The notes beneath the pieces are model-generated. The model was not told the origin of the DNA, did not search any database, and worked only from the letters and a program-made list of their open reading frames with translations. DNA of 64,000 nt. Source: Otatea glauca (lineage: Eukaryota; Streptophyta; Magnoliopsida; Poales; Poaceae). Location of the stretch: NCBI GenBank assembly GCA_036346275.1, contig JAYEVK010000155.1, positions 1 to 64,000 on the forward strand, read 5' to 3'. Made by a program: the position numbers and the translations under genes. Positions 9,609 through 22,408 of the stretch are shown piece by piece; within the stretch, counting starts at the first letter, position 1, and each line of letters opens with the position of its first letter.

Positions 9609-10964
9609 GTTAAACTCAACTTGAACCAGAATTGTTGTTAAAATTGATTCACTTGTTGAGTGGGAGTTTGAGAACCTACTTCATGCATTGCGTATAGAAT
9701 TCATTTTCTGCTTTTATGAGCTTTGTTTGTTATGCAAATGAGCTTTTAAGTCATGCTATGCACTTCGTTACTTTTCTGAAGATAACTGCTAGCTTAGACA
9801 TGTCCAAGTTCATTTGGTTTCATCTTCGTAAGCTTTTTAAAAATTGAGTATTAAAGCATTAAATGAAAACTTGATGAAACATGTTGCTTGTGCATATGCC
9901 ATTATTTATGAAATTTTGGATTTCTACTAGAGTCCCTATAGCAACTTGGGTGAAGCTAGGTTGATCCGTACTCGAGTCCTTCACATTCTCATAAATCTAT
10001 GTGCTAAAATTAAAACAAGAAAAAACTGACTCTTTTTGTGCAAATTGATCTGAACACTTTACATTTACGAGATTGCCTCCCATTGCACTTGGAATGAACA
10101 TAGAATGTATCGTGTATGACCAAGACCATTCTCTTAAGAGTTCTTGAGATTGTCGACTATGGCTTGAGTCAATTACATTTAAAAAATACAAATAACAAAA
10201 TAAGTGGGTAAAGAATGCAAATAATATCAAACATTTGCACCCTACTATGTGCTTTGAAGTCCTAAAGTAAAAAATTTGCATTAAAGATAATTGAGCACGA
10301 AGGACCTTGTATGCGCATCTAGATTTCCCAAAGTGTTGATTAGGTTGAACTCTAGGTTTTCCATTTGATCCATTGTTTGGCTTTGCCTCTAGTTTGGAAA
10401 CTATGCTAAGTGTTGCACGTGTTAAATCTTGCAAAAATGACATAGTCTTATTTGTGCTTGCCAGCGAAATTGCCATTTGCACTTGGACATGACTTAGTTT
10501 AGCATAATATGAAATTAAGTAGCTTTGTGTCAAACTTTGTATATGTGATCACTTGGATAATTCTCAAAGATCTTTTAGGATGCAATTCATTCACGCATGT
10601 TCCAAAAGGGGGAGCAATCAGTGAAAATGCCTTCTTGATGCCTATATTTCCAAAAGTGGAAGAAAACGCAGAAAAAGGCATCATCGATAGGTAAAAATGT
10701 GAATGAAACTTGGTTCTTATGATCTTGGTGAAATTTTGTTAACTCTTAAGTATATTTGAGCTTTTGTGCATTTTTATTGGATTTTTGGAGCTTTTTGGTG
10801 GAAAACTTGCTCTGCTTTGTTTTTCTCTAAAATCCTTCTTGCCAACTTGGTCATGATTTTATTCTCTCTTTTTCTGAACCAAGTTTGGTTTTGCAATCAA
10901 AATTGCTTTCCCTTCTCTTTCAAACTCAAATTTATGCCTTTTTGGGTGATTCGTCAATATACTC
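9609..10964 (+). other. 3' non-coding internal region of element D
   Basis: It corresponds, in the same orientation relative to the element, to 25105-26440 (copy A) and 36001-37400 (copy B), both read on the minus strand. No sense ORF is present. A minus-strand frame at 9997-10533 (178 codons) shares a central block, DLT.ATLSIVSKLEAKP, with a plus-strand frame in copy B at 36524-36760. In copy A the matching frame has stops. Confidence 0.55.
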
Positions 10965-10978
10965 AACAAGGGGGAGAT
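10965..10978 (+). other. polypurine tract of element D
   Basis: AACAAGGGGGAGAT sits directly before the LTR start TGAAACACCATG. The same tract is found, reversed, before the LTRs of A (25093-25104) and B (35988-36000). Confidence 0.8.
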
Positions 10979-12234
10979 TGAAACACCATGTGGTTCTTAG
11001 ATTTGAGTTTGATTTGAGAAGCTATTTTGAATTTGGAGCTATTTGAACTTGACTGGAATTGGCGGTAGCATCGGGGTGTCGGTAGCACCGACCCTAGGGG
11101 CGGTGTGTTTTTTCTTGGGGACATCCTCACTGGATTTTCTAAGGTGGAGTGCTACCAGCCCCATGTGGCGGTAGCACCGACCTTTATGTGCGAGGATGAA
11201 CTTAAGTTTTGATTTTGAGATGACAATTGCATATGTTTTTTGGACATTGCTATGTGATGGGTTTTTCTTGTCTTTGATGGTCGCAGGACGACGGCGCTAG
11301 ATCATGGTGAGGCCAAGGATGATTAGGACTAGGTGAGGTGCGCCGAAGGTCCAGACGGTCGAGGATCACCAGAAGATGATCGAAGACGGAGTCATTGCAA
11401 ACCTAGAAGACAATGAATGGATGAAATGCTAACTTGGAGCTACTCGGATCAAGGAGGGCCGTTGGATCGCAGTCTAGAGGTTAGAGTAGCGGGTCAAGTG
11501 AGTGTGCTTTGAAAAGCGTGCAAAAACCCAATACGGTTGTTGGGTTTCGGATTAGCCCATGTATGGCTGTGTGAGTCAATCCTAACCCTTGATGGTGTTC
11601 CTTAGGGTTGAAGGAACTTATCCAAGGGTAGAGAATGACACAAGAGTAATATAAATAGAGGGGTAGTGGTAGCGCTCTCCCCTCTTGAAGGTTTTGGTGC
11701 TCATTATAGCTTTGCCCACTTTGTTGTGAGGCTTTGTAAACCTCCCTTCCAGAAATGAAAATCCAAGTTTCTCAATTTTAAATTTACTTTTTGCATTTAC
11801 ATTATGCTTTAAATTCGGTATTTAAATTCTGCACTTTACATTCTTGCAATTTACTTTCTGCACATTTGGATTTGCCTCCCCACCTTCTAAATGCTGGTGG
11901 ATTTTGTGCCAAGGATGTATGATTGATGGATAAGTCCCCTTCAGACCATATCCTAATCATCTAGGTAATCCTTTTGTGTTCTTTGCAAGAAACTGATATT
12001 TTCCCTCTTAAGAGAATCATTCTTGCTAGATCGGGTTTGCATGGTTTTTTTTCTTATGTTATTGATTGCTTTGACATGTGAGAGGTTATTCAAGATCATT
12101 GCGATCATCAAAACCCCACGACCAAGCCCAAGATCAAGTTTTTTGGTTTTTGCTCTTACTTGGTGCATTCTTACTTCGATTCAAAAAAATTCGAAACTTT
12201 GACATCAATCCCTTGGATTGAAGGTTGGAATAAG
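10979..12234 (+). repeat. 3' LTR of element D, interrupted
   Basis: It starts TGAAACACCATGTGG and carries palindromic GCGGTAGCACC units at 11065-11185. TATAAATAG is at 11650-11658, followed by the conserved leader ending in the GGAGGTTTG-type purine segment and AGAAATGAAAATCC near 11745. It stops at the Angela-type insertion at 12235. Confidence 0.75.
11650..11658 (+). promoter_or_regulatory. TATA box of the element D LTR
   Basis: TATAAATAG, in the same context (…AGAGGGGTAG) as the TATA boxes of the A, B and C LTRs. Confidence 0.7.
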
Positions 12235-15200
12235 TGTTGGAAATATGCCCAAGAGGCCAATCATGAAGATGATTATCATGTATTTGTGCTTATGTTATTC
12301 CTTTAATAGTGTCATATTATAGATCATCAAGTATGTGACTTGATCGTGAAACTCTGTAATTTAATTATTACATTATTATAAATTGTCCCTTGTTTATTTA
12401 CTGGGTGGGACACCAATAAACTTTATTCAAAACAAGCACATGAATTGATTGATAATCACATTTCATGGATTATGGGTATGTGATGCCATTCAGTCATGTG
12501 AATACATGTAAGTGTACATGCTATTGGACTGATTTGCTTATGAAACACCTTTTGAGGATTTGATTAGTGATGTAACATTCCAAATTTCAGCTTTTCAAAA
12601 TTTTCCCTGAGTTTCTAAAATTTTTGTGAATTTAAATTTGAGCTCTCAAATGCAAGCAAATTATTTGAATCAAAATTTTAAGTTTAAATAAGTTCAAAAT
12701 AATTTATTTGGGTTCCAAATTTTTAAAACTATTTTTGAGATTTTTCTTGGATTTTTCCTAATTTATTTGCTATTTATTTTGGTTTTTCTAAATCTCTGGA
12801 GTTTTCTAAAAAGGAAAATCCTTTTTCCTTCTTCTTTTTTGCTCGGGCCAAATCCTTCCCAGCGGCCCATTTCCCTCGCCTCGGCCCGGTCCGCCTACTC
12901 TCCCACGCAGCCTAGCCCACTCCCTCTCCTAGCCCAGCTTCCCTCGGCCTAGCTCCGCCCGGCCCGCGTCGCGCCGCGCCCGCCGACGTCTGGGCCCCGC
13001 CTATCAGCTACTGTCGCTTCGTCTCCATGCCGCTCCACCACGCCGCTCCGCCCGTGTCTGCGTCGCATCCTTTTTCGCGGTGGTTCATGCCGTAACTGCG
13101 CCGGTTGCGCGAGTTTCCGTGCCTATTTAGCGCACTGCACCCGTCTCTCTCTCTTTTCCGGAGTTTCACCGCCCGTGCATTGCTCCGCACTTTTCTTCTC
13201 CGCCGCCGTGGCCGTGCTCTTCTCCACCATCTTTCTTCTTCTCCGGTGAGTCTCCGCCACTTCTTTGGTCGCCGCGAACTCCCTGTGTTGCCCTCTCTTT
13301 TTTGCCCCTAATCCCGCGCCATCTCATCGCGTTTTGCTCCTTCGACGTCTACTTCTTCTCTGCCTTCGGCGTGCTTGCCGTCGCCTCCCGTCGCATCCCA
13401 GCCATCCGATCTGCCTTGGGCCGTCGGATGCAAGCCGTGTGGACGGGCCCGATCTAGCTGCGTCGTCTCGCCTCCCGCCGCGTCAGCGCCGCCCTTGTTT
13501 CCAGCTCTCGCGCAGCGTCAGCCGTCGCATGGCAGCCACGTCAGCGCCACGTGGCTGCCACATCAGCCCTAGCCGCCTCGTGGCCGCCTCATTAGCGCGG
13601 TCTGCCGCATCACCCGAAACCACCTCAGTGAACCCGGTCCACTGTGGGCCAAGCCACTGACAAGTGGGTCCCACGTGTCAGTGGCAATTTTTCCTGAAAA
13701 ATCCAAAATCCCAGCCAATCAGAGAGCGCCACGTGTCAGCCCTTTTTTATTTTCTGTGATTTTTTATCCGATGAACTTCGAGGACCCCGTTCTCGCTCGT
13801 TAGAGCTCCGATTCCTGTGATTCAAATTTCTAAATTTATATAAAATCGTGATCTATCTTCCAGTACCATTATTTTCAATTTTTGAATTTGTTTGAATTTC
13901 TTTATTTATGTGTTCTCGTTTCATGTGTAGACGACGCAGTCGAAGCTCAAGCGAATCATCAGACAGAGAGAGAACCAGCAGGAGGCATCGAAGGCAGGTC
14001 TTCCTTGAACATGTTGATCCCAAATTTTATGAAATGATTATGTGTTTTAAATTATGCATGTTTACTTTATGAAATGCACTTTAAATATAGTTTTAGGGTG
14101 TAGTTAAATACCATAATTTGTTATACTCTCATTGATCTTAATCATGACGAACCTTTGTCACCTTAGATGACACTGGCTATTTTATTTGGTGATAACCAAT
14201 ATTGTAGCATGGGACGGTAGAATGCTTAGTCTAGCTTAAACGTTTTGGTCTTATGCCATTATGGGAATCTTTTCAAACATTGTTTAAACTTATTGATGAA
14301 GTTACGCAATTGGTGTTGCTGCTGTTGTTTAAATGAATTAAAATGGAATTGGTTTAGACCGGGGCGGATGGATGTATGGTGGGTGCAGGATGCACGGGAT
14401 CTTGAATGTGAATGTTCCGCCCTAGTCAATTAAGGACCGAAGCATGTGTTACCATGGACCGAGCATTATTGTACAACCACAAGTCTATATGGGTACGACC
14501 TGGCTAATTAATTTGTGCATCTCGTTGTTGGCTTCGCCATTCGGTGGAATGTGGGTGTCGGATGGAGACAATTTTTCCCCACATGGCGCAAGAAGGGGCT
14601 TCTGTACTGGGTGGATGGAACCCTAGCAACGGTGAAACCTCAGCGGGCGGGGTTAATAGTGGGGTTGTGCATTGTAAAGGCCTTGTCATGATCGCTCTGC
14701 CGACATACCAAAGGAAGTGTGTTAATTTCATAGAAACAGGAGTTGATCATGTCTTGTGGGTTAAGCTATACACACTCTCCAGATTTAAACTAATTAAGTA
14801 GCCGTGCCCACGGTCAAGGGCAGGCAAGGTACGCTTTCACACTGTAGATTTTATGGTTTTATTTTAAAAGAAATTGGTGGTTTGGAAATCCGTGAGTGGA
14901 TGGAACTCTCGGATTATGGTTTGGCGGATGGAGCCAGTCAGGTGGTTGGAACCTGTTTGGTTGTTATGTCAAATTCAATTACTATTCAATTACATTTTGT
15001 TCAAATGATGCTTTGTGAAAATACTATTGGTATTTAAAGTTAAACATTGCTTTATGCTAAAAGAGCCATACTATGCTTCAATTGTTTAACCTTGCATATA
15101 GTTACCATGTATTATGTTTACAAGACTTGCGGAGTACAAATTTTGTGCTCACCCTTACAACATTCCAACTTTCCTCAGAGGAGTGCACTGAAGCTGAAGG

Positions 15201-16085
15201 TGACTACGAGTTCTATACTTGTGGCTATGATGAAGGCGATCCGGATTACTAGGACGCGTTCCCCAGTCGATTGCGTGTTGGGCAAATGGATGGGTCTATT
15301 CTACTACTGCTATTTCATTGCCGCTGTCTCTTATTGAACTCAAGCTAAGATGTTGTTTCTTTGTAATAATTGGCCATAAGGCTAAATACCTTGTTGCTTA
15401 AGTAATAATATTTGATTCATGATATGATTTTGTTATCATCACTGTATCCACTATGTATGCTAGCTTTTCCTGGACTAGCACGGTTATACACAAAGAGTTC
15501 AGATTTGAAATTCCGATCCCGACAAGTGTCATAAGTTGTTTCATACAATGATAATGACTGATCCTTAGACCTGAGATCAACACAGTTTCCTACATAAGGA
15601 TGGTATGCTTTGATGTTGTCCAACGTTGTCCATAACTGGATAATCATAAGGACAACACTCGGGTATACCTTGAATTATGAAAAGGGAAGTGTATGATCAA
15701 GATGGAATTAGTCCACATACTGAGGGAATGATATCAATAGGTCACTTAATGGAAGAGACTAAAGAATGTGCATGGCCATGCCCGAATGATTAAAGTTGTT
15801 AATCAATCGATCTTATTAGTCTATTTCAGAGAATCGAGAAAATCGGTTTAACAGTGCAAGGATAGCAGACCTCAACCTTGAGTTAAACCATGATATCAAT
15901 GTAACAAAGGGACCGACATGTATTCATTAATGGTTTGTTGGATAAATGGCATTCATGCAATTTGGGTAGTCGTTTTGTTCTACTAGGAGCTGCTTGTGAC
16001 TAATGAATCGAAAAAGGTGTTTTTCGATTTATTACCAACATAGCATGAACCTAAAGGGTCATACACTAGAATAGGCTTAAGACAG
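12235..16085 (+). repeat. Angela-type copia LTR, 5' part, split by an E-family solo LTR
   Basis: It starts TGTTGGAAATATGCCC, the signature of Angela/BARE/WIS LTRs. It runs to 12570, is interrupted by 12571-15524, and continues to about 16085, where AGCATGAACCTAAAGGGTC matches the middle of Angela LTRs. The LTR end is not contiguous; a separate end fragment sits at 17060-17248. The flanks (ATAAG left, TATAC after 17248) do not match, so this is a rearranged relic. Confidence 0.65.
12571..15524 (+). mobile_element. E-family solo LTR E1 (long-LTR family, probably Ty3/gypsy)
   Basis: It starts TGTAACATTCCAAATTTCAG and ends CCGATCCCGACA, about 2.95 kb. The flanks are AGTGA and AGTGT, an imperfect 5-bp target duplication. 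An AT-rich start is followed by a GC-rich leader at 12840-13640 with a weak TATA-like GCCTATTTAG at 13121 and a pyrimidine-rich initiator region. The downstream half, from GACGACGCAGTCGAAGCTC (13931), is shared with E2, E3 and E4. There is no protein domain and no internal repeat of the ends, so it fits a single long LTR left by recombination. A non-coding LARD-type element is an alternative. Confidence 0.6.
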
Positions 16086-16409
16086 ATTTATGAAATCTTC
16101 TCTTGTGACATACGTGTCAATGCGATTGAACAAGATATCTGGTTGTTTACAAAAATGGCTACGAATCTGTGTGTAAAAATATGATTTTTTTGCGCAGAAA
16201 TATGATGTACGCATGCATATCATAATCGGTTCTTTTGTTAGAACCGATTGTGATGTGCCCAGTGATACATTACAATCGCTTCTAACCTGAGAACTGATTC
16301 TGATTATTATTAACACCCTCTCCTAAGCCATCTATCACAATCAATTTTTCCTCAAAAATTAAGAACCGACCCAGATGAGGCGATAGTGATGTACCATTCT
16401 GTAGTAGTG
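16086..16409 (+). mobile_element. CACTA-type terminal fragment
   Basis: It ends CCATTCTGTAGTAGTG at 16409, a CACTA-type right terminus. Inside are inverted AACCGATTGTGATG/CATAATCGGTTC motifs, the usual subterminal repeats. The last ~100 bp closely resemble 20100-20201. No matching left terminus is present. Confidence 0.65.
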
Positions 16410-16778
16410 CTTGGTGTTGTCGAGTTGCTTTCTTGAGCTAGGTCTGTGTTCTATGCTAGGTCTAGCATCTTGACTAGTACTTTGGAATATTATTCAACTT
16501 GACTAGCATTTTCTGAATTTGAATTTTTGCATTATCATTTGCTACATAAATATTGCTTGTCCAAGCTCCACCTACTACTAACCAAACTGGTCTTGACCTA
16601 TCGATAATCGCTATATCATCACCCCATTTAGGTTATCATGAACCAGCCACTGGTTGCACCACCTGTTTGCTTGGTAAGGATAAGAGCTTGAGAGCCTGTG
16701 ATATTTGTAGCCTTTATCACCTATTAGTTTATAGGGAGGTAACAAACTTTCGTGTGAGTTTCTTGTTCTCTACTAACA
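16410..16778. other. no feature recognised
   Basis: AT-rich spacer between a CACTA end and a short ORF. No domain or terminal repeat is seen. Confidence 0.3.
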
Positions 16779-17090
16779 ATGATAGGTACACAAAGTTCGA
16801 AATGTGTTAACAAGGATGATGAGCAGTCCGCTAAACTTGAGAGTGCTGGACCTCTCACTCCTCTCATGAAGATGCTTTTGCAACACTTCAATCGAGAGGT
16901 CAGCAAGAACACGAAGGAGATCAACAATGTGATGGATCGGCTCAATGAGACCCTCACCACCATCAACAACAGAGTTGAGGCCCTTGAGCGATGTCCACCT
17001 CTAGCTGCTCGATGTTCCTTTAATCCCACCCAGTCTTCGGTAGATGAGGACGAGGATGACAAGGAGCTATTGGAGGAGGCACGAGGCTAG
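16779..17090 (+). pseudogene. short ORF with coiled-coil character, possibly gypsy gag-derived
   Basis: An open frame of 103 codons. Residues ~25-70 look helical and heptad-like (VSKNTKEINNVMDRLNETL), followed by an acidic tail. The coiled coil and acidic linker recall the N-terminal part of some Ty3/gypsy gag proteins, but I see no conserved signature. The last ~10 codons run into Angela-type LTR sequence, so the stop is borrowed from another element and the reading frame is chimeric. Confidence 0.3.
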
Positions 17091-17248
17091 TACGACTACA
17101 TCTACACCACCGCGCTACATCGACTCTACTTTCGCTACAGGTTTGCACGTCTAGTGGTAATTCTATGATCTATAACTTGCAGTGGTTCATTGGTTACGCA
17201 ATAGAAAATTTTGATTTTATGCTAGAGTAGCCTACCAGTTCCCCAACA
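17060..17248 (+). repeat. 3' end fragment of an Angela-type LTR
   Basis: It closely matches 56000-56186, the end of the complete Angela solo LTR: CGACTACATC…CGCTACATCGACTCTACTT…CATCTAGTGG-type sequence ending CCAGTTCCCCAACA at 17248. It is joined on the left to the coiled-coil ORF instead of to the rest of the LTR. Confidence 0.75.
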
Positions 17249-17605
17249 TATACCAATTTGGAACTACGACATATTTTGGAAAATGTATGTAGGTGAGCAT
17301 TTTTAAGTTTTAACTATTTTAGGGTACTCATATAGAACAGTGATATTGTATTATGTTTAAAGTTTCGAGTGCATTTCATTTATACTTGCCTTCATGAAGA
17401 GATCGCTATCGGAATCTGGCTTTATGTTTGCACATTTTTCCCTTATTGCAAGCTCTGTCAACATTTATGCAAATGAGAAGCATGGTTAATAATAACTCAA
17501 CAGTTTGTGTGCAATCATGATATAGCAAGAAGCAGCTACCTCGGCGTTCTCCTATTTCTTGCCATTGAGCAGAGAATGAAAGTGTCTCTCCGACAGTCAT
17601 TTGTG
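17249..17605. other. no feature recognised
   Basis: AT-rich sequence without open frames or repeats that I can identify. Confidence 0.3.
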
Positions 17606-18250
17606 CTATATGCACATCTTATTGGCTGATGTGGAGAAAGTGTCTCTCATTGGGTATTGGCATCTTAGCCTTCTTAGTTGCAACCTGTTTATTCTTTGCT
17701 TGATGTTGGCCAGGAACTCGCAGTTGTCCTCCTCAGTCATCACAAGTCTTTCTAGGACGCACCTCCTCTCCTTTGGCCCTAGCCTTTCGTCATCCACCTC
17801 CATGGTTTCGGCTGGCATGTCCTCCCCGAGGCCGGCGCAGCGGCGCATCGAAATCTTATCGGCAGCCACCGGCTCTAAGTTGTAGTCGTCGCCATCGCCA
17901 TCATCGTCGTCGCGTAGCACCGTACTCCTTCAAGTAATCGATCACCATGTCTCGTGATAATGAGCAGCGTTCCATTGCAAACATCAACACCAAATCTCAA
18001 ATTGTGCTTATGGTCGTGCGACATTAGTAGGCAGATCGCAGAACATGAATCCACACACCCCCAAATCAAAGAAATTTGTGAGAAATACCAAACAAAGAGA
18101 AGGGGTGTGGACACGCTAGCCGTTACCTCACGGCATTGAGTTCGGAGCTCGCCACTGTGGTGGCATGGCATTGTATTGTGTGGGGCGGACACGATCGAGT
18201 TTATACCTAATTCCCCCACTTCCTCTTCTTCTCGTCCATAAGGGTGCCAC
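17606..18250 (-). pseudogene. unrecognised gene-like fragment, possibly captured by a CACTA element
   Basis: On the minus strand, codon-like GC-rich sequence at 17920-17606 encodes an acidic start (DDDDGDGDD) followed by ERLGPKERRCVLERLVMTEE-like charged helical sequence and a lysine/arginine-rich end. Upstream, a GTGAGGTAACGG at about 18137-18126 looks like a 5' splice donor, and an AT-rich stretch before 17990 could be an intron. Composition and apparent intron suggest a host gene piece, not transposon coding. The right neighbour (18251-18553) has the GC-rich, TCGAGCTCGGG-repeating look of CACTA interiors, and a CACTA end occurs at 20201, so gene capture is plausible. I cannot name the family. 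Confidence 0.35.
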
Positions 18251-18553
18251 GGACACACGAACTCGGGGGCGAGGGAGGGCGATGGCCAACGGTCGGGCCG
18301 ATCTCACCATCCACGAGGACTTCCCTACCAGATCTCAGCCATATCTGGGGCAGGAGCCCACTGACCGGACAGAGCAAGCGGCGTAGGGGAGTGGAGGGGC
18401 TGGTGGCGTGGGGTTCGAACTAGGGGAGGAGCCGGAGGCGTGGGCAAAGAGCTCGGGGAGGAGCCGGCAGCGTGGGGGTCGAGCTCGGGCTAGAGGTGAC
18501 CGGTCTGGGCAAACTAGTGGATCGAGCGAGCGAGTTAGGGTTTAGTTTGTAGT
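18251..18553. other. GC-rich probable CACTA interior
   Basis: Contains repeated GAGGAGCCGG(A/C)G and TCGAGCTCGGG motifs, ending in TTAGGGTTTAGTTTGTAGT just before the E2 insertion. It is probably continuous with 19823-20201 once E2 is removed. Confidence 0.35.
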
Positions 18554-19817
18554 TGTAACATCCCAAATTTTGAGTTTTGGAATGTTTGAATTTGAAAATG
18601 AACCATTTGCATTTTCCTTGAATTAATCAAAGCTTAATTTGAATGAAGTTGTTTTCCTTTGGGTAAGTGATCGTGCAATAAAGGGGTGCTTTCTAGCACA
18701 TTGGGATGTGGATGTGTTGCCTGAGATAACATAAGGACTTAATCTTATGCGCCATTGAACTGGGCCTAACCGTACTACCACATGTCTGGTATGGGACAGA
18801 CCTAACTGATTAATTTGCAATGTCTAACCTTAAGTACTGCCAATTGGTGGTGTGGGTTCTGAGATGGACGGGTAGATTCGCAAGGCGCAAGAGGTGGCCC
18901 TGAGGGGCTAAACCTTAGTGGGCAGTACCGAGTTTAGACAGTGCATTGTAAAGGCTTTGTCATGATCTCTCTGCGGCACACCAAAGGAAGTGTGCTAATG
19001 TCGATTGCACAAAGAGATGATCATTTCTTGTGGGTAAAGTTATACAACCTCTGCAGAGTTTAAAACTATTCGAATAGCCATGTCCGCGGTCTTGGACAAG
19101 CCCGAAAATTCCACATGAGGTGTAAAGTATTTCATGAAATGTTAGATGGTAGAATTATTGGGATGTTTCACTGTTGTTTTGTTGTCCAAAGTTATACTAT
19201 TGAATTTAGTGGTTTGATAATTGTTTTAGATGGTGTAGGGTGATGCCTCGCCATTCTGTTCATGTTGTCTACCAGTGATTTACCAGTTATTCATTATCTT
19301 TTCCATCAACATGCTTTCAATCTATTTACTGTATTTCAATTCAAGTTATTGCTTTGTGCAAATGAACTATATGACTATCCTTTGTCAAGCCTGCATGAAT
19401 ATATTGCATCAATTCCCTATGGTTTGTTGACTACTTTTTGTACTCACGGCTATACGCTTATGTTGATCAATTGCTAAGGAAGGATCAGGAAATGCTGAAT
19501 ATCATGAGGAGGAATATTATGAAGACTACATGGATTAGGAAGGCGTTCCCCAGATGATTGCCTGTGGCATGTCGAATGGCACAAGTTATCTTATTTTCGC
19601 TCCAACAGTTTATTTGTCCCTTAAGCTCTTAAGGCATAGTGGTGTAAACTTTGACCATAAGGTCCGCTGCTTTATTTAATAATAATTTGCTTCTTTCTTA
19701 GTTAATTCATTGTATAGAATGATATTTCATCTATATTTCCACTATATGCACTAGCGTGATCCTGGACTAGTGCAATATACACAGAGGGTTTCAGATTTGC
19801 AAATCCGGGTCCCGATA
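18554..19817 (+). mobile_element. E-family solo LTR E2 (short form)
   Basis: It starts TGTAACATCCCAAATTTTGAG and ends GGGTCCCGATA (CA mutated to TA), 1,264 bp, flanked by perfect GTAGT duplications (18549-18553 and 19818-19822). It keeps both ends of the family but lacks the GC-rich leader present in E1 and E3, so it is an internally deleted form. The 5-bp duplication and TG..CA type ends support LTR-type integration. Confidence 0.75.
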
Positions 19818-19822
19818 GTAGT

Positions 19823-20201
19823 TTAGTGTGGTATTTGTGTCGGTTTACAAGAGAACCGATTACATTGATATAGGTATTGGTGTCAGTTCCACAACAGAAC
19901 CGATTGTATTGATATGAGCTATTAGTGTTGGTTCCACAATAGAAACAATTGCATTGACATTTGCTATTGGTGTCAGTTCTGCAATAGAACCGATTGCATT
20001 GACATTAGCCACTGGTGTCAGTTCCACCCAAGAACTGATTGTGATGCAGATCACAATCAGTTCTTAGGTGGGAACCGATTGTGATGATTCATCACCAATT
20101 GTTAAGAACCCTCGCTGAATCAACTATCACAATCGATTTTTCCTGAAAAGTTAGTAACCGACACAGATGAAGCAATAGTGTTGCACCATTCTGTAGTAGT
20201 G
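19823..20201 (+). mobile_element. CACTA-type terminal fragment with AACCGATTG repeats
   Basis: Contains four or more spaced copies of AGAACCGATTG(C/T)ATTGA with GGT(G/T)TCAGTTCC, then the end CACCATTCTGTAGTAGTG at 20201. It is the same family as 16086-16409. The left terminus is not visible. Its interior may be the sequence left of E2. Confidence 0.65.
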
Positions 20202-22408
20202 GAAGTACACCACATCCTCCGCCATAATCACACTTTCATGTATCCACACTTCTGGGTGATTATCCACGTGAGGTATCACATGACAAGACATTGGTATTCT
20301 TAGTTAGTTAGGCCATCCCATATCGGACATATGGTTGCATGCTTGACTCAGTTCAAAGGCATGGAAGGTTAGGTCCTTAGGTTGATCGAGGCAAGACTTC
20401 CACAATCCAACCGCCATACTGGCCTACCTTGGCACCCTGCCCCTTGCCACTTATCTCAATCTAAATTATTTACCACCCCAATTCATTATCATGCACCACG
20501 TGTCATCAACAAGTCAACATCGTTTTGTGACACATGCCACTACAACTCAACATCATTATGTGACAACACCCGACACACCTTTCATAAACACGTTTCATAT
20601 TCCATTAGTCAAGATTGATTTTGATATTTTAAAAGACATGAGTTAACATGGCATGGTTAAGATAACTAGGCACGGTCTAACCAACCCACGTTGGTATCTT
20701 CTAGCAACCAACTAATAATGAACCATCCTAGGGTGACAAATAATCATGGCATACAATGACAAGGTAGGTATAATCCAATTGGGTTGAATAACTAGATCCC
20801 AAACTATTTTGAAAACAATTCAACACATAAAATAAAATGCATAATTCAAATCAACATAGCAATTTTTTAAAACTGGGTTCAACAAGATCAAAGCACATCT
20901 TGCCTTGGAAAAGCCCTTGTTCCCACTCAGGATCTTAGTCTTCAGTCAACGATTCTCCCTTGGACGCTCCGAGCACTTCGACGTCTACGCATAACGAGAG
21001 AAAACACAAAATAAACACCAAAACAAAGAGCAAACAAACTCCAAAAATTAAATAAAATTCCCCATTAAATAGATCTCAATTTTACAAATTTTTAAAAATT
21101 TCAATCGCCTCAATCGGAGTACATATGAGGAAGAATGTGCTCTCGAAAGATTTGAGATAAAAGAAAACAAAAAAATCAGAATATACTAATTTTCCCAAGT
21201 TATTTTTATACTAGAAAACCCTAATTATTGTGCAATCATGTCGCTAGCACCAATAAACAAATCTAGAAAATCCTCGAGTCGACACGTGGACAACACTGTT
21301 CCATGGACCGTGTCCACGGAGTACCCTGAGCTTATGGTGGACTCGGCTCACGACCTCAATGATCGATAGGCGGGCCCCACCATTGCTGACTCAGCTAGGT
21401 TGACCTGGCTGCCAACAGGGCGCACACGCATGCAAGGAGCCCCCACATGGCGATGATGCAGCTGCTGATGAGGCCTCCACATGCCTCCCATCTGAACATG
21501 ACAGTCGGCATCGGCAGCACGGCGACCTAGGGTCATCGCTGGCGATCGGCGAATGTACCTCTAGTGAGATCTTAACGAGACGCAGCAATGACGCGACCAG
21601 ATTTCACTCTAACCTACGAAAACGCTGACGGTGAGCAAAAATACGATGACGGCCATGGCTCTCATGGCGGCGACGCACTACGACGATCCATCCGACAATC
21701 CAAAGCGCGCATCAGAAAGACCATGACACGGTGAAGCTAGCACACCAAGATTGGCCCTTGAGACTCACCGAATGTAGCGGATTTGACAAAAAAACTCTGA
21801 CGACAGCGCTTCAATGAAAAATTCAAATTCCAACGAGACGATGACTCAGAAGGTTAAATCAACCTAAGGCTTCTGCTCTATTTCTCCTTGCGGTCCAACT
21901 GCGCACTTAATAGCCCGGAGAGGTCGATCAATGCCCACTACGGAGATGGTTTTCATGGTGAGCACGACGACACCGCACAAAATCCCAATCGGAGATGAAA
22001 GTCCACACGGCGACACATCGCAAGATGAACGACTGCGAAGCTAGGCAGCGTGGCTTGATCCTGATCGCACGCAAAACCAGTGATCATGATCCACTACGAT
22101 GCCCAGGATCATCATCTGCCATTAGATCAAGATCCAACGGTGATGTGCTAGGGTTTCCGATTGGCTTGCTGAAATGGACTAAGTCGGGCCGACGCGGAAA
22201 AATACGGCCTGAGCACAAACAGAACCCCAGCCCAACACTATTCAATAAGAATTAAAAACCCTTTTACAATTAAATTAAATGCAGGGAATAAATTAAGGAA
22301 AATAAAATAGTAAAAATATCAGAAATATTCTACAAATATTTCAAAGAATATTTTGGGACAATTGCAACCCCAATAATATATTTGTGACAAAAATTTATTT
22401 AAACTTTT

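Larger units (their letters stand above)
8974..12234 (+). mobile_element. SIRE-like copia element D, internally deleted
   Basis: It begins with LTR start TGAAAGGCCATGTGGAGG at 8974. Near 9608 the sequence jumps to the 3' non-coding region found between pol and the 3' LTR in copies A and B. After a polypurine tract a second LTR starts at 10979. Primer binding site, gag and pol are all gone, so this is a deletion derivative with no coding capacity. The second LTR is interrupted at 12234 by an Angela-type LTR, and its end is not found on the other side. Confidence 0.75.
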
